From Acetobacteraceae bacterium (lineage in GTDB: Bacteria; Pseudomonadota; Alphaproteobacteria; Acetobacterales; Acetobacteraceae), in contig JASHOA010000084.1 of NCBI GenBank assembly GCA_030041375.1, positions 1-57,205 on the forward strand: DNA of 57,205 nt, read 5' to 3'. This document shows positions 18,620 through 26,964 of this stretch, in pieces. The translations under genes were made by a program, and so were the position numbers. Numbering within the stretch: position 1 is the stretch's first letter; each line of letters opens with the position of its first letter. The notes beneath the pieces were generated by a model that was given only the letters and a program-made list of their open reading frames with translations, was not told the origin of the DNA and ran no database searches.

Positions 18620-19843
18620 TCACCGTGTCACGCTCCCTTGCTCGGCCCGGCCGTGCCCGGCCGCGCCGGAAATTCCCGGCGCCTGCCGAGGCATGGCAAC
18701 GGCGACAGAGAGCCATCCGAGCGCAACCAGTGCGGCAAAGATGAACACGCCGTGCGCTCCGCCCAGCCCCTGCGCGACCCCGCCGAGCGCGCCGCCGGCA
18801 AAAATGCCGAGGAACTGCGCGCTCGAATAGATGCCCATCGCCGTGCCCTTCGCATCCGCCGGCGCGAAGCGGCTGATCAGCGACGGCAGCATCGCCTCCA
18901 TCACGTTGAACGCCGCAAAGAAGAGAACGAGCCCGACCAGCACGCTGGCCGCATCATGCCCGCCAAAGCCGAGCAGCAGCACGCTCGCCAGCAGCACGAC
19001 GATCGCCACCACGAACACCTCTTTCATCCGCCCGCCCCGCTCGGCCACGATGACCGCCGGCACCATCAACAGGACCGAGAGCACCAGCACCGGCAGGTAG
19101 ATCATCCATTCGTCGCCGGCGCCGGTAGGGAAGGTTGCGCCGAGCAGGCCCGGCACGGCGAGAAAGCTCGCAATCAGGATCGCGTGCAGGGCAAAAATTC
19201 CGATATCCAGGCGGATGAGTTCGCGATCGCGGAGCACCCGTCCGAACAGTGCCGGCACCGCCTCCGCCTCGCGCTGCACGGCGGAATGCTCCGGGTTCGG
19301 CACCGCGCCGAGCGTGATCGCGATGCCGGAAAGAGCGAGCAGCGCGGTCAGCCAGAAAATGCCGGGCACGCCGATCAGCGCCGTCAGCGGCGGACTGAGG
19401 ACGATCGCCAGCGCGAAGGCGCCGCCGATCGTCACCCCGACCATCGCCATCGCCCGCGTGCGCACTTCGGGGCGCGTGAGATCGGCAACCAGTGCCAGCA
19501 CGACCGACCCCACCGCACCCGCGCCTTGCAGGATGCGCCCGAGCAGCACGCCTTCGACCGTGCCGGCCCGCGCCGCAACCATGCTGCCGGCCGCGAACAG
19601 CAGAAGCCCGATCGTAATCACGCTCTTCCGCCCGATGCGGTCGGAGGCCAGCCCGAACGGAATTTGCAACAGGCCCTGTGTCAGTCCGTAGGCGCCGAGC
19701 GCGAGGCCGATCATCGCCGGGCTCGCGCCCTCGAGGCCGCGCGCATAGGCCTCGAACACCGGGTAGATCATGAAAAGGCCAAGCAGGCGCACGGCAAAAA
19801 CCGCGGCGAGGGCGCCTGCCGCACGCCGCTCGCGCGGATTCAT
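18620..19843 (-). CDS. MFS transporter (YajR-like)
   Basis: A 407-residue major facilitator with about 12 membrane helices. Motif A is visible as GLASDRIGRK between helices 2 and 3. The opening RLLGLFMIYPVFEAYARGLEGASPAMIGLALGAYGLTQG-type region, quoted here only in part, resembles the YajR subfamily of drug-like exporters, but without its C-terminal YAM domain. ATG 19843 follows GGGCAGACG and gives the usual short cytoplasmic start. Substrate is unknown. It lies 55 bp after purB. Confidence 0.88.
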   Translation of the reverse strand: MNPRERRAAGALAAVFAVRLLGLFMIYPVFEAYARGLEGASPAMIGLALGAYGLTQGLLQIPFGLASDRIGRKSVITIGLLLFAAGSMVAARAGTVEGVLLGRILQGAGAVGSVVLALVADLTRPEVRTRAMAMVGVTIGGAFALAIVLSPPLTALIGVPGIFWLTALLALSGIAITLGAVPNPEHSAVQREAEAVPALFGRVLRDRELIRLDIGIFALHAILIASFLAVPGLLGATFPTGAGDEWMIYLPVLVLSVLLMVPAVIVAERGGRMKEVFVVAIVVLLASVLLLGFGGHDAASVLVGLVLFFAAFNVMEAMLPSLISRFAPADAKGTAMGIYSSAQFLGIFAGGALGGVAQGLGGAHGVFIFAALVALGWLSVAVAMPRQAPGISGAAGHGRAEQGSVTR

Positions 19844-19898
19844 CGTCTGCCCGTTTCCATGCGGCCCGACTAAGCGCCGGGTCACTTCAAGTCAACCG

Positions 19899-21260
19899 CT
19901 ACGCCGCGGCGGCAAGCTCCGGCCCCGGCTCGCCGAAGACGCGCGTGAAAAGCGTATCGAGCGCAACCAGGTGCCGCGCCGGATCCATCGCCGCCTCGAG
20001 CGTAGCTTGCGACACGCGCCCGGCAACCTCCGGGTCGGCCTCGAGATGCTCGCGGAAACTCCGTGCTCCCGCCTTGCCCAGCGCCTCCCAGGTCGCCATC
20101 GCGTTTCTCTGCACGATCCGGTACGCGTCCTCGCGCAGGATCCCGGCGCGCGTCAGCGCCAGCAGCACCTCTCCCGAATGCACGACACCGCCGAGGCTTT
20201 CCAGGTTCTCGAGCATCCGCTCCGGATAGACCGTGAGCCGCTCGATCAGCCCCGCGGCCCGGGTGAGCGCGAAGTCGAGCGCGATCGTCGCATCCGGCGC
20301 GATCACCCGCTCGACGCTGGAGTGGCTGATGTCGCGCTCGTGCCAGAGCGCCACGTCCTCGAGTGCCGGGATCACCGCCGCCCGGACGATCCGCGCCAGT
20401 CCGGTCAGATTTTCCGACAGCACCGGGTTGCGCTTGTGCGGCATCGCGCTCGAGCCCTTCTGGCCCGGATGGAAGAATTCCTCCGCTTCCCGCACCTCCG
20501 AGCGCTGCAGATGGCGGATCTCCGTGGCCAGCCGCTCGATCCCCGCGGCGATGACGGCCAGCACCGCGAAGAACATCGCATGCCGGTCGCGCGGGATCAC
20601 CTGCGTGGAAATCGTTTCCGAAGCGAGTCCAAGCTGCTCGGTGACATGCGCCTCGATCCTGGGATCGAGATGCGCAAAGGTGCCGACCGCACCCGAGATC
20701 GCGCCGACCGCGATCTCCGCCCGCGCGGCCGAAAGCCGCGCGCGGTTGCGCGCAAACTCGGCATAGTGGCCGGCGAGCTTGAGACCGAAGGTGGTCGGCT
20801 CCGCATGCACGCCGTGGCTGCGGCCGATCGTGAGCGTGTATTTATGTTCGAACGCGCGCACCTTGAGCGCGGCCATCAGCCGCGCGAGGTCGCCCGCCAG
20901 CAGCTCCGCCGCCCGCGCGAGCTGCACCGCGAGCGCCGTGTCCAGCACGTCCGACGAGGTGAGCCCCAGGTGAAGAAAACGGCTCTCCGGGCCGATCGCC
21001 TTTCCGAGCCAGGTGAGGAAGGCGATCACGTCATGCCGCGTCTCCGCCTCGATCGCCTCGATCTCGGCGATCTCCCTGGCCCCGATCGCCGCTACCGCCT
21101 TCGCACCCCGCTCGCGGATCAGCCGCGCCGCCGTCTCGGGAATTTCGCCAAGCCCGGCCATCGCCTCGGCAGCCAGCGCCTCGATCTCGAACCAGATGCC
21201 GAACCGCGCCTCCGGCGACCAGATTTCTGCCATTTCGGGGCGGCTGTAGCGCGGGACCAT
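19899..21260 (-). CDS. purB: Adenylosuccinate lyase
   Basis: A 453-residue fumarase-superfamily enzyme that releases fumarate from SAICAR and from adenylosuccinate in purine synthesis. The signature GSSAMPHKRNP carries the catalytic flexible-loop serine. LGLTSSDVLDT, TIGRSHGVHAEPTTFG and WHERDISHSSVER are also intact. Length is typical. It follows the aminotransferase by 47 bp in the same direction; a PurB beside an aspartate-type aminotransferase makes sense because aspartate is the nitrogen donor for both adenylosuccinate and SAICAR. Confidence 0.97.
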   Translation of the reverse strand: MVPRYSRPEMAEIWSPEARFGIWFEIEALAAEAMAGLGEIPETAARLIRERGAKAVAAIGAREIAEIEAIEAETRHDVIAFLTWLGKAIGPESRFLHLGLTSSDVLDTALAVQLARAAELLAGDLARLMAALKVRAFEHKYTLTIGRSHGVHAEPTTFGLKLAGHYAEFARNRARLSAARAEIAVGAISGAVGTFAHLDPRIEAHVTEQLGLASETISTQVIPRDRHAMFFAVLAVIAAGIERLATEIRHLQRSEVREAEEFFHPGQKGSSAMPHKRNPVLSENLTGLARIVRAAVIPALEDVALWHERDISHSSVERVIAPDATIALDFALTRAAGLIERLTVYPERMLENLESLGGVVHSGEVLLALTRAGILREDAYRIVQRNAMATWEALGKAGARSFREHLEADPEVAGRVSQATLEAAMDPARHLVALDTLFTRVFGEPGPELAAAA

Positions 21261-21307
21261 CGAGCGGGTTCCTTCCTGGCTGGTTCGAACCGCATCCGCG
21301 GGCTCTT

Positions 21308-22507
21308 TCAGGCCTGGCGGCGCGCGCTTTCGTGCTGCCGCTGGCTTCCCAGCCAGTCGGCGATGCGCCCGACGGCCTCCTCGAGGGCCGCGAGGCTCGC
21401 GGCGTAGGAAAAGCGGATATGGCCATCGCCGGAGGCCCCGAAGCTGGTGCCCGAAACCGTCGCCACACCGGCTTCTTCCAGGAGGCGCGACTGGATGGCG
21501 CGCGAATCGAAGCCGGTGTCGGTGATATTCGGGAAGGCATAGAAGGCGCCGCCGGGAGTGGCAGACCGGAATCCGGGCAGTGCCTTGAGAGCCGGGATGA
21601 TGTAGGCGCGGCGCTCGGCGAACGCCGCCATCATGCGTCCCACCGGCTCGCGCGGGCCGGTCATCGCCGCGATTCCCGCATATTGCGCGGCCGCATTGAC
21701 GCAGGAATGGGAATTGATGGCGAGCCGTTCGGCGTCCGCGAACAGGGAAGCGGGCCAGACGCCATAGCCGAGGCGCCAGCCGGTCATCGCGTAGGTTTTG
21801 CTCCAGCCATCGAGCAGGATCAGCCGGTCCGCGAGTTCGGGATAGGTCGTGAGGCTGGTGTGCCGGCCCTCGTACAGCATCTCGCCATAGATTTCGTCCG
21901 AGAGAATCGCAACCTCCGGATGGCGCGCGAGCCCGGCAACGAAACGATCGAGCTCGGCCTTCGGCACCACCCCGCCGGTCGGATTGCCGGGGCTGTTGAT
22001 GATGATGAGCCGCGTGCGCGGGGTGATCTGGCCCAGGACCTCGTCGGCGTCGAACGAAAAGCCCTTGCTCTCGTGCAGCCGCATCGCGACCGGGGTTGCG
22101 CCCGAGCAGCGGATGACGCTTTCGTAAATGGGAAAGCCCGGATTGGGATAGATGATCTCCGCCCCCGCCTCCCCGAACATCAGGATGGCGAAGAACATCG
22201 TGACCTTGCCGCCCGGCACGACGAGGATGCGATCGGGCGAGACCGTCACCCCATGGCGGCGATGAAGGTCGGCCGCGACGGTCTCGCGCAGCGTCAGGAT
22301 TCCGTTCGCCGGCGTATAGCCGTGATGGCCGTCGGCGAGCGCCTTGCGGCCGGCCTCGACGATATGTTCAGGGGTGCGGAAATCCGGCTGGCCGATGCCG
22401 AGATTGATGATGCTGCGGCCCTCCCGCTGCAGTGCGGTCGCCCGCGCCAGCACTTCGAACGCGGTCTCGGTGCCGAGTTGGCTCATGCGCCCGGCGAGAA
22501 TGGGCAT
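21308..22507 (-). CDS. Pyridoxal-phosphate aminotransferase, class I/II (aspartate-type)
   Basis: A 399-residue fold-type I aminotransferase. The PLP lysine is in GWSKTYAMTGWRLGYG, the PLP-contacting SPGNPTGG and SDEIYGEMLYEG motifs are present, and the C-terminal substrate arginine is in GDGHIRFSYA. The aspartate-aminotransferase Ib subgroup is the best fit, but related alanine-type enzymes cannot be excluded. It is the first gene of the run aminotransferase, purB, MFS, NRDE. Repeat copy E lies about 150 bp upstream, beyond a 9-bp hairpin in the leader. Confidence 0.9.
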   Translation of the reverse strand: MPILAGRMSQLGTETAFEVLARATALQREGRSIINLGIGQPDFRTPEHIVEAGRKALADGHHGYTPANGILTLRETVAADLHRRHGVTVSPDRILVVPGGKVTMFFAILMFGEAGAEIIYPNPGFPIYESVIRCSGATPVAMRLHESKGFSFDADEVLGQITPRTRLIIINSPGNPTGGVVPKAELDRFVAGLARHPEVAILSDEIYGEMLYEGRHTSLTTYPELADRLILLDGWSKTYAMTGWRLGYGVWPASLFADAERLAINSHSCVNAAAQYAGIAAMTGPREPVGRMMAAFAERRAYIIPALKALPGFRSATPGGAFYAFPNITDTGFDSRAIQSRLLEEAGVATVSGTSFGASGDGHIRFSYAASLAALEEAVGRIADWLGSQRQHESARRQA

Positions 22508-22544
22508 GCTGCACGTCCTTCCGAAATCAGATCAGGTCTTCGCC

Positions 22545-22568
22545 GCCGGTTCTGCGAGGAGAACCGGC
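22545..22568 (-). promoter_or_regulatory. Leader hairpin upstream of the aminotransferase
   Basis: GCCGGTTCT / AGAACCGGC form a perfect 9-bp stem with a 6-base loop, 38 bp before the aminotransferase start. If transcribed it sits in the 5' leader. It has no U-tract and no riboswitch class is recognised. Confidence 0.35.
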
Positions 22569-22655
22569 GCCGAGATTTCCGGGCGGGCGTTAGCACTTCT
22601 GCGCATCCGCTGCACGCCCCCGTGCCGCACCGGGGCCGCTCGCATCGAATGGAAG

Positions 22656-22762
22656 CTGGCCCGCGATCGCCCGAGGCGGAATCGTCGGAGGGCGTGAATC
22701 GCGGGCTCGAATAAACCGCGAGACCCGTGTCAGGCTGCACAGTCAGCCCGACACGGGTCTAA
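22656..22762 (+). repeat. Twin-hairpin repeat, copy E
   Basis: A full 107-bp copy with left CTGG and right CTAA, both one substitution from CTAG, and one A-C mismatch in hairpin 2. The linker matches copy B. It lies 44 bp beyond the stop of the split toxin, so this locus has two copies 315 bp apart. Confidence 0.93.
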
Positions 22763-22806
22763 GCCACGCTCCGGGCCGCCGCCGGTCTCGCTCGCCGGGC
22801 TACCCT

Positions 22807-23242
22807 TCAATCCGCAAAGCCAAGATAAACCGCAACCGCTCGGTCGATCGCCGAAAGATCGATTGGAGCAAGCCGGCCGATCACGCCGCCGATCCGCTGC
22901 ACGTGCACGGACTGGATGTGGTCGATCATCGCCTGTGACGGCACCCTGAGGCCGTTCTCGGGCGTCGGCGCTAGCCCGCGATCGCCCGAGGCGGAATCGT
23001 CGGAGGGCGTGAATCGCGGGCTCGAATAAAGCGCGAGACCGGTGTCGGGCTGCACAGTCAGCCCGACACCGGTCTAGGGGAACGCGGAGCGGTGGCGCAT
23101 CAGCGAGCGTCGCAGTGACCGCAATGAGCGTGACCAGTCCATGGCCGGCGAAATGGTTCGAGCGCATGACGACGAATGGGCGGGGTTTGGCGGAAGGATC
23201 GCGGAGCGAGGCAACGACAACGGCCCCGCGCTCTAATCCCAC
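22807..23242 (-). pseudogene. mazF: MazF/PemK-like toxin split by repeat copy F
   Basis: The N-terminal 55 codons (23242-23078: RGAVVVASLRDPSAKPRPFV, VMRSNHF, ADAPPLRVP) and the C-terminal part (22970-22807: TPENGLRVPSQAMIDHIQ, RIGGVIGRL) are two halves of one PemK/MazF-family ribonuclease. Repeat copy F lies between them and shifts the frame. Removing 103 bp so that one CTAG remains joins ...VPL and APTPENG... in frame, giving 333 nt, 110 residues, a normal MazF length. The GTG start overlaps the antitoxin stop by 10 bp, the coupling usual in such operons. As it stands the toxin should be inactive: the N-terminal frame runs on into unrelated sequence. Confidence 0.88.
22971..23077 (+). repeat. 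Twin-hairpin repeat, copy F (inserted in the toxin gene)
   Basis: A full 107-bp copy with CTAG at both ends. Hairpin 2 (arms 23036-23052 and 23059-23075) has a paired C-G to G-C change relative to most copies (23041 and 23070) that keeps the 17-bp stem perfect. Its position inside a recognisable gene makes it the proof that the element moves. Confidence 0.97.
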
Positions 23243-23463
23243 TTCCGCAATTCTCCAGCCGCAATCTCCTCGAACGCGTCGAGCATTGCCTCATCCTCGG
23301 GGCTGAGCTTGGCGACCGCAACGATGGCTTGCGCCACCTGCGCTGCGAATTCGGGCGTGCGGGTGTCGGGCAACCACAACTGCCGGAGCCTGAGCCCCTG
23401 GGCGCGTCGCCGGGCGCGGTGCCGCTGCACGGTCTGAGCATTGCTGGGCGCCATCGATGACAT
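23233..23463 (-). CDS. mazE: MazE-like antitoxin (DUF3018 family)
   Basis: A small basic-then-acidic protein of about 76 residues. The N-terminal NAQTVQRHRARRRAQGLRLR probably binds DNA, while the C-terminal LSPEDEAMLDAFEEIAAGEL is acidic and would wrap the toxin. This pattern is that of DUF3018 antitoxins, which precede PemK/MazF toxins. The start may be ATG 23463 or ATG 23454; an upstream TTG is less likely. Its TAG overlaps the toxin GTG. The gene looks intact although the toxin is broken, so it may persist as an orphan antitoxin or autorepressor. Confidence 0.82.
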   Translation of the reverse strand: MSSMAPSNAQTVQRHRARRRAQGLRLRQLWLPDTRTPEFAAQVAQAIVAVAKLSPEDEAMLDAFEEIAAGELRKWD

Positions 23464-23684
23464 GTAATCGAGCAAGGCTGGCGCGGCAAGCGCGGACAGG
23501 CGCCTTCCTCACCGGCCCGCCATCGATCGGACGACCCCTGCACCGGGTCCGCCCCCGCCCTGTCCATCATCCCCGCTTCAGGCCCGGATACGCCTCGGGA
23601 AAGCCGTGGGAACGGCTGCGCGAAGGCGCCCGCGATAGCGGCGATGAACCCGCCCGGGTTGCCGGCGTCCGCCGCTCGAGGCGC

Positions 23685-25157
23685 TCAATCTCCCGCCGGA
23701 GGCAGCGGCGCGCCGTTGTAGAGATTGAAGCGCTGCCCATGGCCCGGGAGCCTGAGCAGGAGCGGCGTCGGCTCGGTTGCCGGGCCCACGGCGGCCCACC
23801 ACAGATTGAGCGACTTGAAACAGAACACCTCGTCGAAATCGGTGGCAAACGAATCCGCATCCATGGCCTCGGTGCCGGGCCGATCCTGGAACCATTTCAT
23901 CCATGCGGCCGAGCCCGGCGCCGGCGAGCAGATGTAACTGCCCTTCGGGTCCGGCTTGCCGTCCTCTCCGCACAGCGCGAAGCCCGGCGGGTTCACGGTG
24001 AAGAACGAAGGCAGCAGAAACGAATCCATCCGGTGCGTCTTCGCGTTCCACTCCGCGGTGCTATGGCAGCTCATGCAGCTTGAATCCGGCGCGTTCTTGA
24101 TCGTCGCACCGTTGACCGCGATGTCGTTGCGCGCGCCGTCGTTGGGTCCGGAAAGGCGGCCTCCCCATCCCAGCGTTTCCGTCGCATAGAGCGGCGCCTT
24201 CGGATTGTTCCAGTTTTCCTCGAGCGTCATGCCGGCCGCCGTCGCCTCGGGGTCGTTGCCCCACTGCACGCCGAGCGGCACCATCTTGTCCCAGGCATCG
24301 CCCGTCGCCGCGCTGTCATAGACCAGCGTCATGAACACCCATCCCGTCTTCGGCGAGGATTGCGTGTCCTTCACGATGATATCGAACTGCGCCACGTAGC
24401 CCGGCCACACCCGCGGTGGCGGCGAACTGCCCGACCCCGTGCCGAGATAGAGCGGCCACACCTCGGCGCCATTCATCGCGTCCCACCAGCCAAGCGGCTG
24501 GCTCGGATCCTCGCTCGTGAAGACCGCCGCCTTGACGATGATGGACCCTTCCGGAAACTGCGCAGTTTGCGCCTCCAGGGTCGGGTGCATCGACGAGGCG
24601 CCCCAGAACGCATGCAGCGCATAGGCCGCGCGCGCATCGTAATAGGTCACGACATGGGTGGTGAAGTTCGCCCTGAGGCCCGTGTCGGGGAAGATGGCAG
24701 GGCCGAATTCACCCGCCGCGTAGGTGCCGTGAATGGCCTCGCGCAGGCTGCCTAGCCATGGCTCGTTGTACCATCCGGCCTTGGCGGCATCCCAGGTGTC
24801 GTAGTGCATGATCAGCGCGCGTCCGTTGGCGGAGACCGCCGCCTTCAGCGCCGCGGCGTAGAGGGCCGCGTTCTGCGGCGTGATCTTTCCGTCATGGATC
24901 GCCGCCTGCCACGGCGCGTTGGTCAGCGGCGGGGGCGGCTCGGTGGGCCAGGCATGGTTCAGCGTGAAGAGCGGCCCGGAATAGACGCTGTGCGGCGGCA
25001 CGGCGCCGTTGTTGTCCTGGTATGGCCGCGCCGTTCTCAGGGCCTGGAGCGTCTGCGCGAGTTCCGGCCGGAAGGACGTCTGCGCCGCCGCGTTCGGCGC
25101 CGCCAACACCACCGGAAGGATCAGGCAAGCCAGCACGAGCCCGGTTGGCATCCGCAT
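23685..25157 (-). CDS. Exported c-type haem protein of unknown function
   Basis: A 490-residue protein with a Sec signal peptide (MRMPTGLVLACLILPVVLAA, cleavage near AAAQT). A single haem c site, SCMSCH, lies at about residue 360, so it is probably a periplasmic monohaem cytochrome. Other cysteines are present near the C-terminus. The long N-terminal region is rich in Trp, Tyr and Pro and I do not recognise it. ATG 25157 follows GGGGGAA. An isolated 13-bp palindrome lies 24 bp upstream. Electron-transfer partners are not nearby, and the distal haem ligand is not obvious. Confidence 0.8.
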   Translation of the reverse strand: MRMPTGLVLACLILPVVLAAPNAAAQTSFRPELAQTLQALRTARPYQDNNGAVPPHSVYSGPLFTLNHAWPTEPPPPLTNAPWQAAIHDGKITPQNAALYAAALKAAVSANGRALIMHYDTWDAAKAGWYNEPWLGSLREAIHGTYAAGEFGPAIFPDTGLRANFTTHVVTYYDARAAYALHAFWGASSMHPTLEAQTAQFPEGSIIVKAAVFTSEDPSQPLGWWDAMNGAEVWPLYLGTGSGSSPPPRVWPGYVAQFDIIVKDTQSSPKTGWVFMTLVYDSAATGDAWDKMVPLGVQWGNDPEATAAGMTLEENWNNPKAPLYATETLGWGGRLSGPNDGARNDIAVNGATIKNAPDSSCMSCHSTAEWNAKTHRMDSFLLPSFFTVNPPGFALCGEDGKPDPKGSYICSPAPGSAAWMKWFQDRPGTEAMDADSFATDFDEVFCFKSLNLWWAAVGPATEPTPLLLRLPGHGQRFNLYNGAPLPPAGD

Positions 25158-25180
25158 CCGACGTTCCCCCGACCGGTTGA

Positions 25181-25193
25181 CTACCTATGGTAG
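25181..25193. promoter_or_regulatory. Palindrome upstream of the haem-protein gene
   Basis: CTACC-TAT-GGTAG is a 13-bp dyad with perfect 5-bp arms, 24 bp before the start codon in a relatively AT-rich stretch. It is placed where an operator or core promoter overlap is expected. The binding protein is unknown. Confidence 0.35.
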
Positions 25194-25300
25194 AAAACCG
25201 CATCGGGACACTCGCTGTCAACGCGATTTCGGAGAGCGGCGCCGCCCAGGTTCCCTGCCCCGACTGACTCGATCGGGCCGCCGCCGCAGTGCCGGCAGCG

Positions 25301-26584
25301 TCAGCTTGAGTGCGATCCAAATTCCCCCGTCCCGAGTGGCGCCGCCACTCCCTCCGCATAGAGCCGCCGCAGCAGCGCGGGCAGCGTCAGCCCCTGCACC
25401 ACGATGCTGAACAGCACCACCGCGTAGCAGATCACCAGAAGCTCCGTCCGATACTCGGACTCCGGCAGCGTCAGCGCGAGCGCGATCGAAATCCCGCCGC
25501 GCATTCCCGCCCAGGTCAGCACCGCCGTCTGCCGCGCCGCCGTCCGAACCGCCCGCGCCGAGACCGCCAGCGGCACCGCCACGCTCAGCATCCGCGCGCA
25601 GAGCGCAATCGGCACCGCCGCCGCCGCGATCGCCACCTGCCGCCATGTCACGACCAGCGCCAGCACCTGCACCCCGATCCCGAGAAAGAGCCCGAGATTG
25701 AGAACCCGCTCCAGGAGCGACCAGAATTCCATGATCGGCGGCCGCTCCGCCGCGTTCCCGAGCGCCCAGCCGAGCAGCAGCCCGGCGCTCACCACGGAAA
25801 CCGGTCCCGAAACGTGCGCTACGATCGCCAGCCGATAGCACCCGACGACGAGCGCGAGCGAGACGATGATGCGGATCGCATCCTCCGCTACCCGCCGGAT
25901 CGTCCAGGCCGCCGCCAGGCCGCACAGGACCCCGAGCGCCGCCCCTCCCACCAGTTGTTCGGCCATGAGAGCCGCCAGCCGCCCGTGCCCGAGCACCTGG
26001 TCGGCCGGGCTTCCTTCCGTGAGCCGAAGTGCCACCAGGAACAAGACGACGCCCGCGCCGTCGTTGAAGAGGCTTTCGCCCACGATCGCCGAGCGCGTCG
26101 AAACCGGAAGCCTGGCCCGGCCGAGCAGCGTCTCCACCACCACCGCATCGGTCGGCGCGAGGATCGCGCCGAGCACGAGGCACCACGCGAGCCCCACCTC
26201 GCTCCCGGCCAGCCACAGCAGCGCACGCAGCCCGAAGCCGAAGACCGCCGCCGAGAGAATGACGCCGATCGTCGCCAGCGCGAAGATGATCCGCCTGTGT
26301 TGCCGGAGTGCCGGCAGATCGACATGCAGGCTGCCCGCGAACAGCAGAAGTGCCAGCACCCAGCCGAGAAAAACGTGCGGCAGATCCGCCGCCGCCAGGT
26401 CCGTCCGGATCGGCTGCATGATCTGCAGGTGCAGAATTCTATCCGCCGCGGCAATCAGCAGCACCACCATGAGCGAGCCGAGCAGCATTCCGATCGGCGC
26501 CGGAACCCGCACCCACCGATCGTTGACAGCGCCGATCAGCGCCGCCGCCACCAGCACGACCGCAACGATGTCAATTGAAGCCAT
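25301..26584 (-). CDS. Na+/H+ antiporter (CPA1 family, NhaP-type)
   Basis: A 427-residue integral membrane antiporter with 12-13 helices, exchanging protons for Na+ or K+ across the inner membrane. Family landmarks are APTDAVVVE and the ion-binding GESLFNDGAGVV, with the essential aspartate, and WAGMRGGISIALALTLP near the C-terminus. It ends shortly after the last helix, so it lacks the long regulatory tail of some NhaP proteins. It is 144 bp from the haem-protein gene in the same direction. Confidence 0.92.
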   Translation of the reverse strand: MASIDIVAVVLVAAALIGAVNDRWVRVPAPIGMLLGSLMVVLLIAAADRILHLQIMQPIRTDLAAADLPHVFLGWVLALLLFAGSLHVDLPALRQHRRIIFALATIGVILSAAVFGFGLRALLWLAGSEVGLAWCLVLGAILAPTDAVVVETLLGRARLPVSTRSAIVGESLFNDGAGVVLFLVALRLTEGSPADQVLGHGRLAALMAEQLVGGAALGVLCGLAAAWTIRRVAEDAIRIIVSLALVVGCYRLAIVAHVSGPVSVVSAGLLLGWALGNAAERPPIMEFWSLLERVLNLGLFLGIGVQVLALVVTWRQVAIAAAAVPIALCARMLSVAVPLAVSARAVRTAARQTAVLTWAGMRGGISIALALTLPESEYRTELLVICYAVVLFSIVVQGLTLPALLRRLYAEGVAAPLGTGEFGSHSS

Positions 26585-26643
26585 GGCTTCCCAAAGACCC
26601 TCGCGCGCCGGTCACCGAAGCGAAAGCCGGGCCTCGGAAAGCG

Positions 26644-26898
26644 TCACCCGGTCGAAAGCAGCCGCTCGGTTTCTTCCAGGATCGCCGCGGCGAGCCGGCT
26701 TCCCTCCTCGCCGGCTTGGCGCGCCAGGCCGAGGATGCGATGCTCTTCGGCCATCGCCGCCGCGGCGTCCGCCCACGGCGCCTCCGTGGCGGCACGCAAC
26801 CTGGCGAGCAGATCCGCAAGCGCGACGATCGGGTCCGGGCCCCTCACGGCCGCCTCGGCCGAGGCGAAGAGGTCAGGTTGCACGGCGACTCGGGACAT
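26644..26898 (-). CDS. Small hypothetical protein
   Basis: An 84-residue, alanine-rich, mostly helical acidic protein (MSRVAVQPDLFASAEAAV start; HRILGLARQAGEEGSRLAAA in the centre). The opening QPDLF resembles beta-clamp-binding pentapeptides (QxxLF), so a link to DNA replication or repair is conceivable. There is no signal peptide or recognised domain. It is 59 bp upstream of the antiporter gene in the same direction and divergent from the type ISP-like gene. Confidence 0.6.
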   Translation of the reverse strand: MSRVAVQPDLFASAEAAVRGPDPIVALADLLARLRAATEAPWADAAAAMAEEHRILGLARQAGEEGSRLAAAILEETERLLSTG

Positions 26899-26964
26899 GA
26901 CGGCAGGATACCGCCAATCGCACGATCACGGCACCCTCGACCAACCCAACGAAGAACGTCCGAG

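Noticed and set aside
22807-23055. Recurrent open frame on the minus strand of the repeats, peptide starting QPDTGLALYSSPRF
   Set aside because: It is the same reading of the repeat in every copy, begins at GTG in the loop of hairpin 2, has no ribosome site and is explained by the palindromic DNA. It will likely be mis-annotated as hypothetical proteins in genomes.
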